From Narthecium ossifragum (taxonomy: Eukaryota > Streptophyta > Magnoliopsida > Dioscoreales > Nartheciaceae): 64,000 nt of DNA. The translations under genes were made by a program, and so were the position numbers. Under the pieces are notes generated by a model that had not been told where the DNA came from, did no database searches, and saw only the letters and a list, made by a program, of their open reading frames with translations. Below, piece by piece: positions 12,706 through 23,663 of this stretch. The DNA is taken from contig OY986966.1 in assembly GCA_963920575.1 (NCBI GenBank), forward strand, positions 15,495,888 through 15,559,887. The letters run 5' to 3'. Positions within the stretch are counted from its first letter, which is position 1. Every line of letters begins with the position of its first letter.

Positions 12706-13840
12706 TGAAGGTCCCAGAGGGGGGGTGAATTGGACTCTTTTCGAAAATCTAGTTTAATGAAATAACCAGATAGGAGAGAACTAACACCTTAAATGCTTGT
12801 AGATGGAATGAAACTAAAGCAAAACGCATACGAGAATAAAATCAAGAGGGTTAGAGAGATGGCACCGATTTTATAGTGGTTCGACCTAACTCTTGGTCTA
12901 TGTCCACTTCTCTCAAGGCTCCCCATGAGGTTCCACTACTTGCAAATCCCTTACAAGCTTTTCCTCCAAGCTTCCTGGTGCTTTGTGACTTTACACTCAC
13001 AACCACTTGCTGTTGAATAACTCTCATAGTACCTCTTTTCACTTGAAGAAGGTTTACAAAGGTTGTAGCACAAAAGAGAATAAGTAGAAAACTTTTCTAA
13101 GACTTGCCCAGATGATCTCAATAATAATGATAAAAGTTGTGGCAAGTTTACATCAAGAAACTACATATATTTGGGCTTCAACCAGCTCAACAAGGAGCTC
13201 CAACGGCTCTCTGCAACTCTCCAATGGCTAGTTTTTTACTCTACGCGTTGCTGGCGGTCGATCCATGCATCGTCCGTCATAAATAAAAACTCAGCCTTTT
13301 TGCTCGACGGTCGATCCATGCATCGTCCGTCATCCTCACGGTCGACCGTGACATCGACCGTCAGCCTCTGTTAAGAAAATCACTTCCCAAGATCGATGCT
13401 CGGATCGACCGTCGCTTCTTTAATTTTCTTCATAAATCTGCCACGGTCGACCGCCGTATTGGCCGTCGCATCGTCCGTCAGGCTCTGTTAAGAAAATGGC
13501 TTCTAAGGGTCGATGCTCGGATCGACCGTCGCTTCTTCACTTTTCTTCATTAATGTGCCACGGTCGACCGTCGCATCGACCGTCGCATCGTCCGTCAGGC
13601 TCTGTGAAGAAAAACGCTTCCCAGGGTCGATGCACCGATTGACCGTGAGCGAATAATGCATATTGCCAAGTATGGTGCATCCAACGTGCAACCTCACGGT
13701 CGATCCATGGATCGACCGTCAGTACAAAACTAACTTAAATATTGAATTTAAGATTTTCAATTAAAGGGGTAATAAATATTAAACATATATTTTATCATTT
13801 AATGTATATTGGCATCATCAAAACAAGGTTAGGATCAACA
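12706..13840 (-). mobile_element. 3' LTR of the SIRE-like element
   Basis: 1135 bp. It is identified as the 3' LTR because a polypurine tract (AAAAAGGGGGAGAT on the minus strand) touches it at 13841. On the minus strand U3 carries a palindrome array (13730 back to 13255), then a TATA-like AAATATATGT at 13163-13172, then the downstream part of the LTR. Confidence 0.9.
13255..13730. promoter_or_regulatory. Array of GGTCGATCC / GGATCGACC palindromes in copia U3
   Basis: Many copies of short units such as GGTCGATCCATGGATCGACC, TCGACCGTCGCATC and CATCGTCCGTC are arranged as direct and inverted repeats. The array ends about 80 bp upstream (minus strand) of the TATA-like element at 13163-13172. Confidence 0.6.
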
Positions 13841-13858
13841 ATCTCCCCCTTTTTGATG
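13841..13858 (-). other. Polypurine tract of the SIRE-like element
   Basis: On the minus strand AAAAAGGGGGAGATT lies directly before the 3' LTR start (TGTTGATCC). This is the expected plus-strand priming site for reverse transcription. Confidence 0.8.
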
Positions 13859-14372
13859 ATGACAATCCTTTTAAATGTGATGATAAAATATTTTGACTCC
13901 CCCTTAACCAATGCATCCTTTTCTTTCAAGAAATGTGTTCTAAAGTGAATTTTCAAGATGCATATAAGTCATATATCTCTAAAATAATATTAAAAGTTCC
14001 ATTTAAGATATGTTGACAGAATAGTTTGGATTTTAGCATGTTCACTTCTTTTCAATAATAACATTTAAGCTTTCATGAAGTGATTTCATATTGAACATTG
14101 AGATTGAAACATTGTACTAGGACATCATAACAATACCCAAACACATTTGCCTTTCATTCAAAAGATTCCGACATTTGCATACAATACTTCCATTCAAAAT
14201 CATTCAGAAAAACTTGAATTTACAAAACTTTCATTTCAAAACAAGGTTTTCTAAAATACAAGAGTAAAGATATGAAATGTAGAAATGTAGGGATATTGTT
14301 CACATTCATTCATCACACTTTTTTCCCCCTTTGGCATCATCAAAAAGAAGTAAGAAGGATGGGGGATTAGGA
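13859..14372 (-). other. 3' non-coding region of the SIRE-like element
   Basis: AT-rich sequence without a supported ORF. A second pyrimidine run (TTTTTTCCCCC, near 14321-14330, next to GGCATCATC) resembles the PPT context and may be a duplicated or secondary purine tract on the coding strand. Confidence 0.5.
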
Positions 14373-15451
14373 TCAATCAACTGAAGGAGTGGTACGTGGG
14401 AATTCAGTCTTGATGTAGGCGAAAATGTCTTCAAGTTGCTTAGACATCTTGGCTTGATATCCGGTGATTGTTGCTTGGGAAGTCTTGATGTCTCCTAGAC
14501 TTACTTCCATTCTTCCCAATCTTGCTTCAAGCTCATCAAGTCTTTGTGCCGTGTTGTGACGAGCTCGGCTACTGGAGGATTCACCTTGAATTCTGGCCGC
14601 ATCTTCTTCTCCCCCTTGATTTTCCTCATCATGCTCTTCTTGATTCTCGTCTTCTTCATCCCCACTGACATCAGGAAAACCGAGGCCTAGCATTAAGATT
14701 AAGCATCTCCTTGATAAAGAGATAACCTAGGTTAAGAGGCTTCTTTCTAACCATGCAAGAAAGAACATAGGCATGGATGGGCTTCAAGTGATCATGATGG
14801 CCAAGCTTAGGAAAAAAGTTTGTTCCTAGGAAATGTGCAAGCTCCCTAAAATATTGGTGTAGGCTATTTAACTCTATAGGGTTTTTCTCAACTAGGAGAG
14901 CCTTAAGGATTGCATTCCTTCCTTGTTTATCAATTCTATTGAAATCCTCATAAGAAGTAAAGTATATGCACTCTCCTTGATTTGGTGCATCTACTAACTC
15001 ATTCAACCATTCTATGGTAATTTTGAATTCATTACCATAGATGTAGCTACTTAGGGCCACACAACCTTCATCATCTATATCCTCAGTCATATTGCAATAA
15101 AAATATCTAACAATTTCGGGATAAATGTACTGAGGCATTTCTAAGTATTTTTTTCCATCCCATATCAGTGAAAAATTGTTCAACTACGTATTCCTTTCCT
15201 ATAGGCAATTGTAGAGCTCTACCCGAGACAACAAATTTATTCTTAAATTCAGGCCAGGAGTTATATCTATCCTTATCTAAGAAGAGGTAGTCGTCGTAGG
15301 AAGGAGTAGGTGGAGGATTGGATGAAGACACGCCTTGCGAACCTTTGGCTCTCTTCGTCCCGGTTGGTTTCTTTGCCACCGTGGTCTTCCTTTTCCCAGC
15401 TTGACTTGGTTCCTTAGGTGGAGAAGGGCCGACATTCTTGGTACGAGGCAT
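14373..15451 (-). pseudogene. Accessory (envelope-like position) ORF of the SIRE-like element
   Basis: From the ATG at 15449-15451 it encodes about 360 residues: a basic N-terminus (MPRTKNVGPSPPKEPSQAGK), a central globular part (YPEIVRYFYCNM; YFRELAHFLGTNFFPKLGHH), then an acidic stretch (GDEEDENQEEHDEENQ) and a heptad-rich tail (RLDELEARLGRMEVSLGDIK). The central part resembles the 'putative plant transposon protein' family found downstream of pol in Athila and SIRE elements; this is from pattern, not a search. Two frameshifts break it: one in an A7 run (minus strand) near 15150, one near 14690. SIRE elements often carry an envelope-like ORF here, but no signal peptide or clear transmembrane segment is seen. 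A palindrome array lies just upstream (15640-15866). Confidence 0.6.
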
Positions 15452-15639
15452 AGTGCACCGGCTGGTTAGGGTTTTGAGAGGGGAAGAGGAGATCGTGGTT
15501 TGAGAGAGGAGGAGCAGTGGACTACAGTCATTTGAAGAAGCTAGGGCACGGTCGAACCAGGAGAAGAGATGAAGGGTTGATCGGGAGTTATAAGGGGAGA
15601 TTGGAGAGAAAATGACTAAATAGCCCCTACTTAAGTTGT

Positions 15640-15866
15640 CACATGGTCCGTGGCGGTCGACCGAAAGACGTTGGCGGTCGACCGTCGCAAACATTTTGTG
15701 TAAAAAGCAATCACACGGTCGATCCAACGAAGTTGGCGGTCGACCGTCACAAGCAATATGTGTAGTATTTAAGTCTCACGGTCGATCCGAGGAAGTTGGC
15801 GGTCGACCGTCCAGTGCGAATGTATGCAATGTCGACCGTCAAGAAGTCTGGATCGACCGTTAGTTC
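15640..15866. promoter_or_regulatory. LTR-like GGTCGA(T/C)C palindrome array upstream of the accessory ORF
   Basis: Repeated units (GGCGGTCGACCG three times, CACGGTCGATCC, GTCGACCGTC, GGATCGACCG) resemble the array in this element's U3. It lies between the pol end and the accessory ORF, about 190 bp upstream of that ORF's ATG on the minus strand, outside both LTRs. Confidence 0.6.
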
Positions 15867-16002
15867 TAGAAAGTTAGTTTTGAAATTCAATTTAAAATCA
15901 GTTTTAAATCAAAACATCACAAAACTTTTCATGCATGTGTAACTAAATATTATGAGACAAAAACCACTCATCAATCATGATGTTCACTTAATTTACCAAA
16001 AT

Positions 16003-18085
16003 TTAACATTCAAGTTGGATATGGTATGAAAAACAGATAAAGAGGTGACCATACCTTTTCCTTTTAGCTCCTTTATTTTGGACATCCATTGGACATCCCA
16101 GCTCCCTTAGTAGATAGAGAAATCTGTCTTCACTCAAGGGTTTTGTTAGAATATCCGCAATTTGATGCTCGGTGCTAACAAATTCAAGTGCTATATCTCC
16201 TTTTTGTGTGTGATCACGAAGGAAATGATGTCGAATTTCTATGTGCTTTGTTCCAGAATGTAGGATGGGATTCTTAGATAAGCTTATGGCACTTGTATTG
16301 TCACATCTAATGGGTATTTTGCCTACATGTATGTTGTAATCTTCCAATTGCATTTTCATCTAAAGTAATTGTGCACAACAACTACCCGCTGCAATGTATT
16401 CCGCTTCGGCGGTGGATAAAGCAATCGAATTTTGCTTCTTGGAGAACCAAGAAACAAGTGCATGACCAAGAAAATGACATGTATAACTTGTGCTTTTTCT
16501 ATCAAGCCTACATCCGGCAAAATCCGCATCGGAGTAGCCAATTAGGTCAAAAGATGATCTTCTAGGATACCACAAACCATAATTTTGGGTTCCTATTAGA
16601 TATCTAAAGATCCTCTTGACCGCAACCAAATGAGATTTCTTAGGACAAGATTGATATTTAGCATAAAGGCAAACACTAAATATGATGTCCGGTCTACTAG
16701 CGGTCAAATAGAGTAAAGAACCAATCATCCCTCTATAAAATGTTTGTTCAACGGGTTTCCCATCTTCATCCTTGTCTAATTTGAGTATTGTACACGTGGG
16801 GGTTCTATAAATTTTGGATTCAACAAAATCATATTTCTTGAGTAGGTCTCTAGTGTATTTGGCTTGATTAACAAAGATTCCTCCTCGAGTTTGCATGATT
16901 TGTAAACCAAGAAAATAATTGAGTTCACCCATCAAACTCACTTTACATACATGTGGCAAATTCTTTACAAAATTTATCATTTGTAGAACCGAAAATAATG
17001 TCATCAACATAAATTTGAACCAAGAGCAAATCTTTGCCTTTTGATTTGGTAAATAATGTAGTATCAATTTTTTCTCTACAAAAATCATTATCCATCAAGA
17101 AATTGCTAAGCCTTTCATACCAAACTTTAGGAGCTTGTTTTAATCCATACAAGGCTTTAGTGAGTTTGAATACATGATCTCTCAAATTGAAGTCTTCAAA
17201 TCCGGGGGGTTGTTCAACATAGACTTCTTCCTTTAGTAAACCATTCAAGAAGGCACTCTTAACATCCATTTGATATAATTTGAAATCTTTGTAAGATGCA
17301 AAAGCTAGAAGTAGTCTTATTGCCTCAAGTCTAGCTACCGGTACAAAAGTCTCATCAAAATCAATTCCTTCTTGTTGATTGAAACCTTTTGCAACTAGTC
17401 TAGCTTTATTCCTTGTAATTATCCCTGATTCATCCATTTTGTTTCTAAACACCCATTTAGTGCCAATGACGGGATGATCATAAGGTTTAGGTACCAAATT
17501 CCAAACTTCATTTCTTTCAAATTGATTCAACTCTTATTGCATTGCTAAGATCCAATGATCATCCTCTAGTGCTTCCTCAATCGTTTTGGGCTCAATCTGA
17601 GATAGGAAGGCTAGATTTGCACAAGTGTTCAATGAAGATCTAGTTTGTATTCCTTTTGATGGTTCACCAATAATCAATTCCTTTGGGTATGAGGATGCAT
17701 ATTTCCAATCTTTAGGCAAATCATGATGTTGATTACTAGGTATAATCTCAAGGGATTCCTCAAATCTATCATTCAATTCTTCAACATCATTTTGGGTTTC
17801 ATCCAATAAATCTTTTGATTTGTCATTTGGGATTTCCTCATCTTCACCATTATCAATTCTACTAGGAATTAAAATCATTTCATCAAATGTAACATGCATT
17901 GATTCTTCAACCACTAAGGTCCTTTTATTGAAGATTCTATAACTCTTGCTTCTCCCCGAGTATCCAAGAAAAACTCCTTCATCGGATCTAGCATCAAATT
18001 TTCCATGATTATCTTTGCCATTGTTCAAGATAAAACATTTGCAACCAAAAGCTCTAAAGTACCCAATATTTGGAATTCTTCTTTT
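16003..18085 (-). pseudogene. Copia reverse transcriptase and RNase H
   Basis: Translation order: a linker after integrase (GVFLGYSGRSKSYRIFNK at about 17990-17940), RT from about 17530 ([52 protein letters not shown], the catalytic box YVDDIIFGS), then GELNYFLGLQI, SRPDIIFSV, and RNase H (YSDADFAG, STAEAEYIAA, RCDNTSAISLSKNP, KHIEIRHHFLRDH, VSTEHQIADILTKPL). This would copy element RNA into DNA and remove the RNA. It is broken by a frameshift within RT near 16943-17088, stops near 17531 and an in-frame TAG near 16360. RT and RNase H catalytic residues otherwise remain. Confidence 0.93.
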
Positions 18086-19114
18086 TTAAAGCTCATAAGG
18101 GGTTTTCTTCAAAATGGGTCTCAAAATTACTCTATTTATTACATGGCAAGAAGTATTAATTGCTTCAGCCCAAAAATACTTAGGAAGATTATTTTCACAT
18201 AGTTGAGTTCTAGTCATATCAGAGCTAGTTCCCAGCCAGAAAATTATGCCAGCGAGGACGCTGGGCCTCCAAGGGGGGTGGATTGTGAAGCCCGCTGGGT
18301 GTACCGTGGGACAAGATGCCTGCGCCTGGAGGGCGGGGCTGAGTCGGGTAGCCGGGTAAGCAATCCCACAACGCCTGGGTATGGTCCGGGGTTCGATATA
18401 AGTATATAGTAATCCCTTAATAGACACAATGCGTTTTAAAGCCGTGCTCGACCTGGAGTAGTCACACGATGGGTGATCTACTGGGAAGTTTTCTCAGATT
18501 TCTGCGGTGAGCCAAAAGCGGACAATATTGTGTCGGGTGAGGTCCTTGGGTGGATCCTGGTCGGACCGGGAGCCCGTGGGCCGGGGCCCAGTGGAGGGCG
18601 TGACAAGCCATGTCTTGTAGGGTTCTATTTTTCCTTTCAACAACACCATTTTGTTGAGAGGTTCTAGGTGAAGAGAAGTTATGGGAAATCCCGTTGTCAT
18701 TGCAAAACTTTTCTAGATGAGAATTCTTGAATTCTCCTCCATGGTCACTTCTAATGCATGTAATAAGAATACCTTTCTCATTTTGGACTCTTCTGCAAAA
18801 GTCGGTGAATTCCTCAAAGACTTCATCTTTGTGTGCAAGGAAAATCACCCAAGTGCATCTAGTGTAGTCATCTACTAAAACAAACCCATATGAGCTACCA
18901 CCTAAGCTAGTTGGTTTAGTTGGCCCAAAAAAGTCCATATGAATGAGTTCTAGTGGTCTTGTGGTGGAAACTATATCTTTAGACTTAAAAGAGGATTTTA
19001 CTTGTTTTCCTCTTTGACATGCATCACAAATCTTATCTTTTTCGAATTTGATCTTGGAAAGTCCAAGAACAAGATCTTTTCGAGAGAGTTTGAAAATTAA
19101 ATCCATGTGAGCAT
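18086..19114 (-). pseudogene. Copia integrase, interrupted by a partial Cassandra
   Basis: 18606-19114 carries the integrase core: the end of the zinc region (CDACQRGKQVKSSF), LELIHMDFFGP (first catalytic Asp), VLVDDYTRCTWV, IRSDHGGEF (second Asp) and SSPRTSQQNGVVERKNRTLQ (catalytic Glu). The reading frame then meets the Cassandra insertion at 18605 and resumes at 18216 with LCENNLPKYFWAEAINTSC. The N-terminal HHCC half is separated by the solo LTR at 19115-20195; its start is at 20201. Integrase would insert the cDNA into chromosomes; here it cannot be made as one protein. Confidence 0.9.
18217..18605 (+). mobile_element. Cassandra TRIM lacking its 5' LTR
   Basis: Contains the Cassandra PBS remnant (ATCAGAGC), the internal domain with polypurine tract AAGGGGGGTGGAT and one LTR (18284-18605, TGTGAAGCCC...GGCGTGACA), all in the order and orientation of the intact copy at 46174-46979. 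The LTR has 5S rRNA-like sequence (GATGGGTGATCTACTGGGAA) but lacks about 45 bp including its 5' half, apparently lost between short GTGCT repeats. Flanks AGTCAT (18212-18217) and AGCCAT (18606-18611) look like a target duplication with one change. They fit the interrupted integrase reading frame. Confidence 0.82.
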
Positions 19115-20195
19115 TGTTAGCCCTAATGACGTTTTGATTATGTTTTGATGATGCCAATATGTTCTTAAATGTTAAAATATATATGTGATAAAATATATGT
19201 TGATAACAAGCTTTAACTTTCATATTTGAGCTATTATTGTGTTGACGGATGATGCATGGATGCATCCGTGGAGCTGACGGATGATGCATGGATGCATCCG
19301 TGGAGCTGACGGATGATGCGTTGGATGCATCCGTGAGATGCGACGGTCGATCCGTGGATCGACCGTGAGACGCGACGGTCGATCCGTGGATCGACCGTAG
19401 AGGATTTATGTACATCCGTAGGATGCGATGGTCGATCCGTGGATCGACCGTGAGGCTGTTTTGAAGAAAAATAAGGTGTGACGGTCGATCGGTGCATCGA
19501 CCATGGGAAGTTTTTTTCTTGACAGAGCCTGACGGACGATGTGACGGACGATGCAACGGTCGACCGTGAGGCATGACGGACGATGCATGGATCGACCGTG
19601 AGCCCAAAAACTAGCCGTTAAAGAGCCGTTGCAGAAACTGAAAATAGCCGTTGGAAGCTATTTTTTTAGGCCCTAAAGCTCAACTATATATGAGAAGATG
19701 CAGGAAACTTGGAGGCAGACCAAGGGAGATATTAGTTTACATTGTAACAAGCTTTAATCTTCTTTTGAGAGCTTTAACCTTTGTAAAACTACTTCAAGTG
19801 TGAAGTAGACTTTGAGAGAAATATCCAAGAGAGAACTTGGAGTGATTTGTAAGGTTCTCAAGCACCCGTAAGCTTGAGGGGGAGCTCCAGTAGTTGTTGG
19901 AGGATTTATAAGGTTGCCAAGCACCCGGAAGCTTGGTGGGAAAACTTGTAAGGGAAGATTACAAGTAGTGGAACCTCAAGGAGAGCCTTGAGAGAGTGAA
20001 TGTAGGCAAGGTTTGCCGAACCACTATAAAATCTGGTGCAAGTCTCCTAACTCTTTCTCTCATCCTTCATTGCATGCTTTACTTATAGTTTTCATATCTA
20101 AACAAGTATACTAGTCTTCTAGCATTTTAACTTGATTTTCATCTATTGTATTTCCGCAAAAGAGTCCAATTCACCCCCCCCCTCTTGGACCATCA
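19115..20195 (+). mobile_element. Solo copia (SIRE-like) LTR with AGCAT target duplication
   Basis: 1081 bp, TGTTAGCCC...GGACCATCA, flanked by perfect AGCAT repeats (19110-19114, 20196-20200). It is related to the LTRs of the host element but in opposite orientation, and it interrupts pol between the GAG-pre-integrase domain and the integrase core. A TATA-like CTATATATGA is at 19684-19693, downstream of a palindrome array at 19242-19600. Confidence 0.93.
19242..19600. promoter_or_regulatory. Palindrome array in the solo copia LTR
   Basis: It starts with tandem copies of a 32-bp unit containing GACGGATGATGCATGGATGC, the third one changed. Then come copies of a perfect inverted repeat with arms ACGGTCGATCC / GGATCGACCGT around a GT spacer (about 19341 and 19373, a variant near 19429). 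The array ends about 85 bp before the TATA-like box. Confidence 0.6.
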
Positions 20196-20200
20196 AGCAT

Positions 20201-20651
20201 GTCCAAGTCTCCTATGCCATAACCAAGAATTATCATTTAAAGCACTAAGACATAAATCATCATAGCAAACAAGATCATTAAGATAAAATGTATACACATT
20301 ACCATCACGATGACCAACTAGTATGATTTTATCATTAATAGCATTCTTAACATAGCATTTTGAATCTTCAAAAATGACTTTGTTACCTCTATCACATAAT
20401 TGACTAATGCTAAGCAAATTATGTTTCAAACCTTCTATCAAAAGAACATTTTCAATAATAGTGGAAGAGGTTTTACCAATATTTCCAATGCCAATTATTT
20501 TTCCTTTTGCATTGTCTCCAAAGGTTACCATTCCTCCATCTTTGGATTGGAAGGTTGAGAACATGCTCCTTTCTCCCGTCATGTGTCTTGAGCATCCACT
20601 ATTAAGGTACCATCTTTTAGCCTTTGTGTTGGTCTTGATCTTGGATCTCAT
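20201..20651 (-). pseudogene. Copia protease and GAG-pre-integrase domain
   Basis: Encodes the retropepsin start (RWYLNSGCSRHMTGERSMF), a glycine-rich middle (KGKIIGIGNIGK, LKHNLLSISQLCD) and the GAG-pre-integrase signature LWHRRLGHA at the very end, before the solo LTR. The catalytic aspartate of the family motif (D-S-G-C) is Asn here, which should abolish proteolysis. A G-to-A change would explain it. The frame is otherwise open for about 150 codons. Confidence 0.9.
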
Positions 20652-20671
20652 GCATTCCTACAAATAGGAGA

Positions 20672-22423
20672 TCAAACCTTGATTTTTGGTACCCAAATCT
20701 TTTTGGGTCCATTTGCATTAGTACTATGCATAAGAGAAGAAGATGAATGTCTAGGTGCCCAAATTTTCTTAGCATTAGCATGCCTCATTAGATAGCAACT
20801 AGGTGCAATGTGACCTACTTTGCAACAATAGTGACATATAGGTGCTTGTGCTACCTTAGGAGGATGAGAAGAACCTTTAACAAAGTTAGTCTTCTTTTTG
20901 TTGTTCACCTTCCTAGGGTTGTAGCCAATTCCTTCCTTGTTTAAGGAGTTCCTTTGGCTATCAAGGATCTCATCTAACTTGTCTCTACTCTTCATGAATT
21001 TAGCTGTAGTGATTTTTAGGTCATTAAGCTCAAGAGTGAGATCTCTCTTAGATTTCCTCAAGAAGATAAGTTCCCTTTGCATATCATAGTTTGTCTTCTT
21101 CAATATGGTGAGCTCATATTGAGTGTCCTTGAGTTCATCCTCAACAAGTGTATTACTAGTGTCACTAGAGTTGTTGTCTAGCATGCATTTGTTTTCATTT
21201 TCTAATGTTCTAATCCAATGCATGGCATCTAATTTCTCTTCTTCTACTTTCTTCAAGTCCTTACAAGTAGCATAGTATTTCTTTTTAAGGACTTTGAAAT
21301 CATTAGCTAAAGCATGATAAGCATCAAAACGTTCTTCAAATGCAAGCTCATCCTCTACCTCATTGTCTTCCTCTTTCTTATCTCCATGTGCCATTAAGCA
21401 TATGTTGGCTACCTCTTGTTCTTCTTCATCGGATGAAGTCTCCACATCACTTTCTCCCCAAGTAGCCATCATTGCCTTCTTTTTCTTGAACTCCTTCTTT
21501 GTTGGCTTCTTGAGTTGAGGGCAATCGGACTTGTAGTGTCTGGGTTTTTTACACTTATAACATATGATTTCATTTGAGTTACAAGAGGTAGGATTATACT
21601 TTTCACCTTTGAAGAATTGTTTCTTGAAGAATTTCTTTCCTCCTTGGCGCTTGAAGATCTTTTGTATTCTTCTTGATATCATCGCCAACTCCTCATCGTC
21701 ATCTCCTTCACTTGAATCGGATGAGTCTTTGCTAGATGACTTGAAGGCAACTGTCTTCTTCTATTTATCTCCCTCTTCATTTCTTCTCTTCAAGTTCATC
21801 TCATAGGTCATGAGGGAACCCATGAGCTCATCTAGTGACAATTTGGATAGATTCTTGGCTTCTTCAATCGCTGTCACTTTAGGATCCCAAGACTTAGGTA
21901 GACACCTAAGGATCTTCCTCACAACCTCATCCTTAGCATAAATTCTTCCAAGAGATTCAAGCATATTTAATATGTTAGTAAAATGTGTAAACATCTTTCT
22001 AATAGTTTCATCATTCTTCATGCAAAAGAGTTCATACTCATGTACAAGCATACTAATTTTTGACTCTTTAACATGGCTTGTTCCTTCGTAAGTAACCTCA
22101 AGTTTGTCCCATATCTCTTTTGCTGATTTCCATGTAGAGACCCTATTGAATTCACTAAGGCTAAGGGTACAAAATAGAAAGCTTTTGGCCTTGGCATTTG
22201 TTTGAAGGTTCTTGAGATCAATTGGGGTGTAGTCACTCTTTGTCTTTGGGACTTCTTTCCCTTCAATAGTTTTTGTAGGGATATAAGGTCCATCCTCTAT
22301 TACTGACCATGCCTCATAGTCCATTGACTGAACAAAAATCTCCATTTTTGTTTTGCAGTAGTGATAGTTTGAACCATTGAAGTAGGATGGCCTATTAGTA
22401 GCTTGTCCCTCCAAGTTTTTCAT
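20672..22423 (-). pseudogene. Copia Gag (UBN2-type capsid plus zinc knuckles)
   Basis: From the ATG at 22423: capsid-like region (RPSYFNGSNYHYCKTKMEIF, KEIWDKLEVTYEGTSHVKES, ILRCLPKSWDPKVTAIEEA, LSLDELMGSLMTYEMNL), an in-frame TAG near 21760, then a basic stretch, a first CCHC knuckle (CYKCKKPRHYKSDC), an acidic/coiled region and a second knuckle (CHYCCKVGHIAPSC). Gag would form the cytoplasmic virus-like particle and bind element RNA. The PBS and 5' LTR lie just upstream. The stop between capsid and nucleocapsid makes it defective. Confidence 0.92.
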
Positions 22424-22471
22424 CTCTAGATAGGATCCTCTAAGGGTTGTTACACCACTAAAATAGAGATA

Positions 22472-22483
22472 GCTCTTATACCA
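22472..22483 (-). other. Primer binding site (initiator-Met tRNA type)
   Basis: The minus strand reads TGGTATAAGAGC two bases after the 5' LTR end. This is one change from TGGTATCAGAGC, the usual plant copia PBS. Confidence 0.85.
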
Positions 22484-22485
22484 AT

Positions 22486-23663
22486 TGAAGGTCCAAGAAG
22501 GGGGGTGAATTGGACTCTTTTCGGAAATCTAGTTTAATGGAAAAACCAGGTAGGAGAGAACTAACACCTTAAATGCTTATAGATGGAATGAAACTTAAGC
22601 AAAAGGCATGCAAGAATAAAATCAAGAGGGTTAGAGAGATGGCACCGATTTTATAATGGTTCGACCGAACTCTTGGTCTACGTCCACTTCTCTCAAGGCT
22701 CCCATTGAGGTTCTACTACTTGCAAATCCCTTACAAGCTTTTCCTCCAAGCTTCCTGGTGCTTGGTAACCTTACACTCACAGCCACTTGCTGTGGAATAA
22801 CTCTCAAAGTACCTCTTCACACTTGAAGAAGGTTTACAAAGGTTGTAGCACAAAAGAGAATAAGTAGAAAACTTTTCTAAGACTTGCCCAGATGATCTCA
22901 ATAATAATGATAAAAGTTGTGGCAAGTTTACATCAAGGAACTACTTATATTTGGGCTTCAACCAGCTCAACAAGGAGCTCTAACGGCTCTCTGCAACTCT
23001 CCAACGGCTAGTTTTTTACTCTACGCGTTGCTGGCGGTCGATCCATGCATCGTCCGTCACGAATAAAAACTCAGCCTTTTTGCTCGACGGTCGATCCATG
23101 CATCGTTCGTCACCCTCACGGTCAACTGTGACATCGACCGTCACATCGTCCGTCAGCCTCTATTAAGAGAATCGCTTCCCAGGGTCGATGCTCGGATCGA
23201 CGGTCGCTTTTACTTTTCTTCATAAATGCGATACGGTCGACCGCCGCATCGACCGTCGCATCATCCGTCAGGCTCTGTTAAGAAAATGACTTCCAAGGGT
23301 CGATGCTCGGATCGACCGTCGCTTCTTCACTTTTCTTCATTAATGCGCCACGGTCGACCACCGCATCGACCGTCGCATCGTCCGTCAGGCTCTGTGAAGA
23401 AAAACGCTTCCCAGGGTCGATGCACCGATCGACCGTGAGCCAATAATGCATATTGCCAAGTAGGGTGCATCTAACGTGTAACCTCACGGTCGATCCATAG
23501 ATCGACCGTCACATTCCCACGGTCGATCCATGCATCAACCGTTAGTACAAAACTGACTTAAATATTGAATTTAAGATTTCCAATTAAAGGGTTAATAAAT
23601 ATTAAACATATATTTTATCATTTAATGTATATTGGCATCATCAAAACAAGGCTAGGATCAACA
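22486..23663 (-). mobile_element. 5' LTR of the SIRE-like element
   Basis: 1178 bp, paired with 12706-13840. The palindrome array at about 23035-23545 matches in layout. This copy has an extra unit set near 23510-23545 and lacks others, so the array length differs between the two LTRs. The PBS follows its minus-strand end. Confidence 0.92.
23035..23545. promoter_or_regulatory. GGTCGATCC palindrome array in the copia 5' LTR
   Basis: Same unit types as 13255-13730, with differences in copy number, for example an added CACGGTCGATCC near 23517. Array expansion and loss therefore happened after the two LTRs were synthesised as identical copies. Confidence 0.55.

Larger units (their letters stand above)
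12706..23663 (-). mobile_element. SIRE/Maximus-like Ty1/copia element, near full length
   Basis: Minus-strand element with 5' LTR 22486-23663, PBS 22472-22483, gag 22423-20672, protease/GAG-pre-integrase 20651-20201, integrase 19114-18086, RT-RNase H 18085-16003, accessory ORF 15451-14373, PPT at 13841 and 3' LTR 12706-13840. Both LTRs have TG...CA ends (TGAAGG, ATCAACA on the plus strand). It is broken by a solo copia LTR (19115-20195) and a partial Cassandra (18217-18605). Left flank ACCAG and right flank GCTCG do not match. Comparison with the empty homologous site at about 26205 suggests a small deletion removed most of one target duplication. Gene order GAG-PR-INT-RT-RH plus an extra ORF fits SIRE. 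Confidence 0.9.

Noticed and set aside
13255..13730. CRISPR-like look of regularly repeated short palindromes with spacers (also 23035-23545, 58739-59075, 61563-61892)
   Set aside because: The repeats are unequal in length, the spacers are themselves repeats, the arrays lie inside LTRs of plant retrotransposons and no cas genes exist here.
18462..19607. Repeated-peptide ORFs rich in Arg-Ser-Thr-Asp-Arg-Pro-Ser, as in the 5' part of a long frame here and at 58732-59223 and 61580-62089
   Set aside because: These are translations of the palindrome arrays in LTRs and occur on both strands and in several frames. Only the integrase part of the frame at 18462-19607 is real.
20201..22423. Active copia element
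   Set aside because: The Gag has an in-frame stop, the protease active-site Asp is Asn, pol is split by two insertions and RT has frameshifts.
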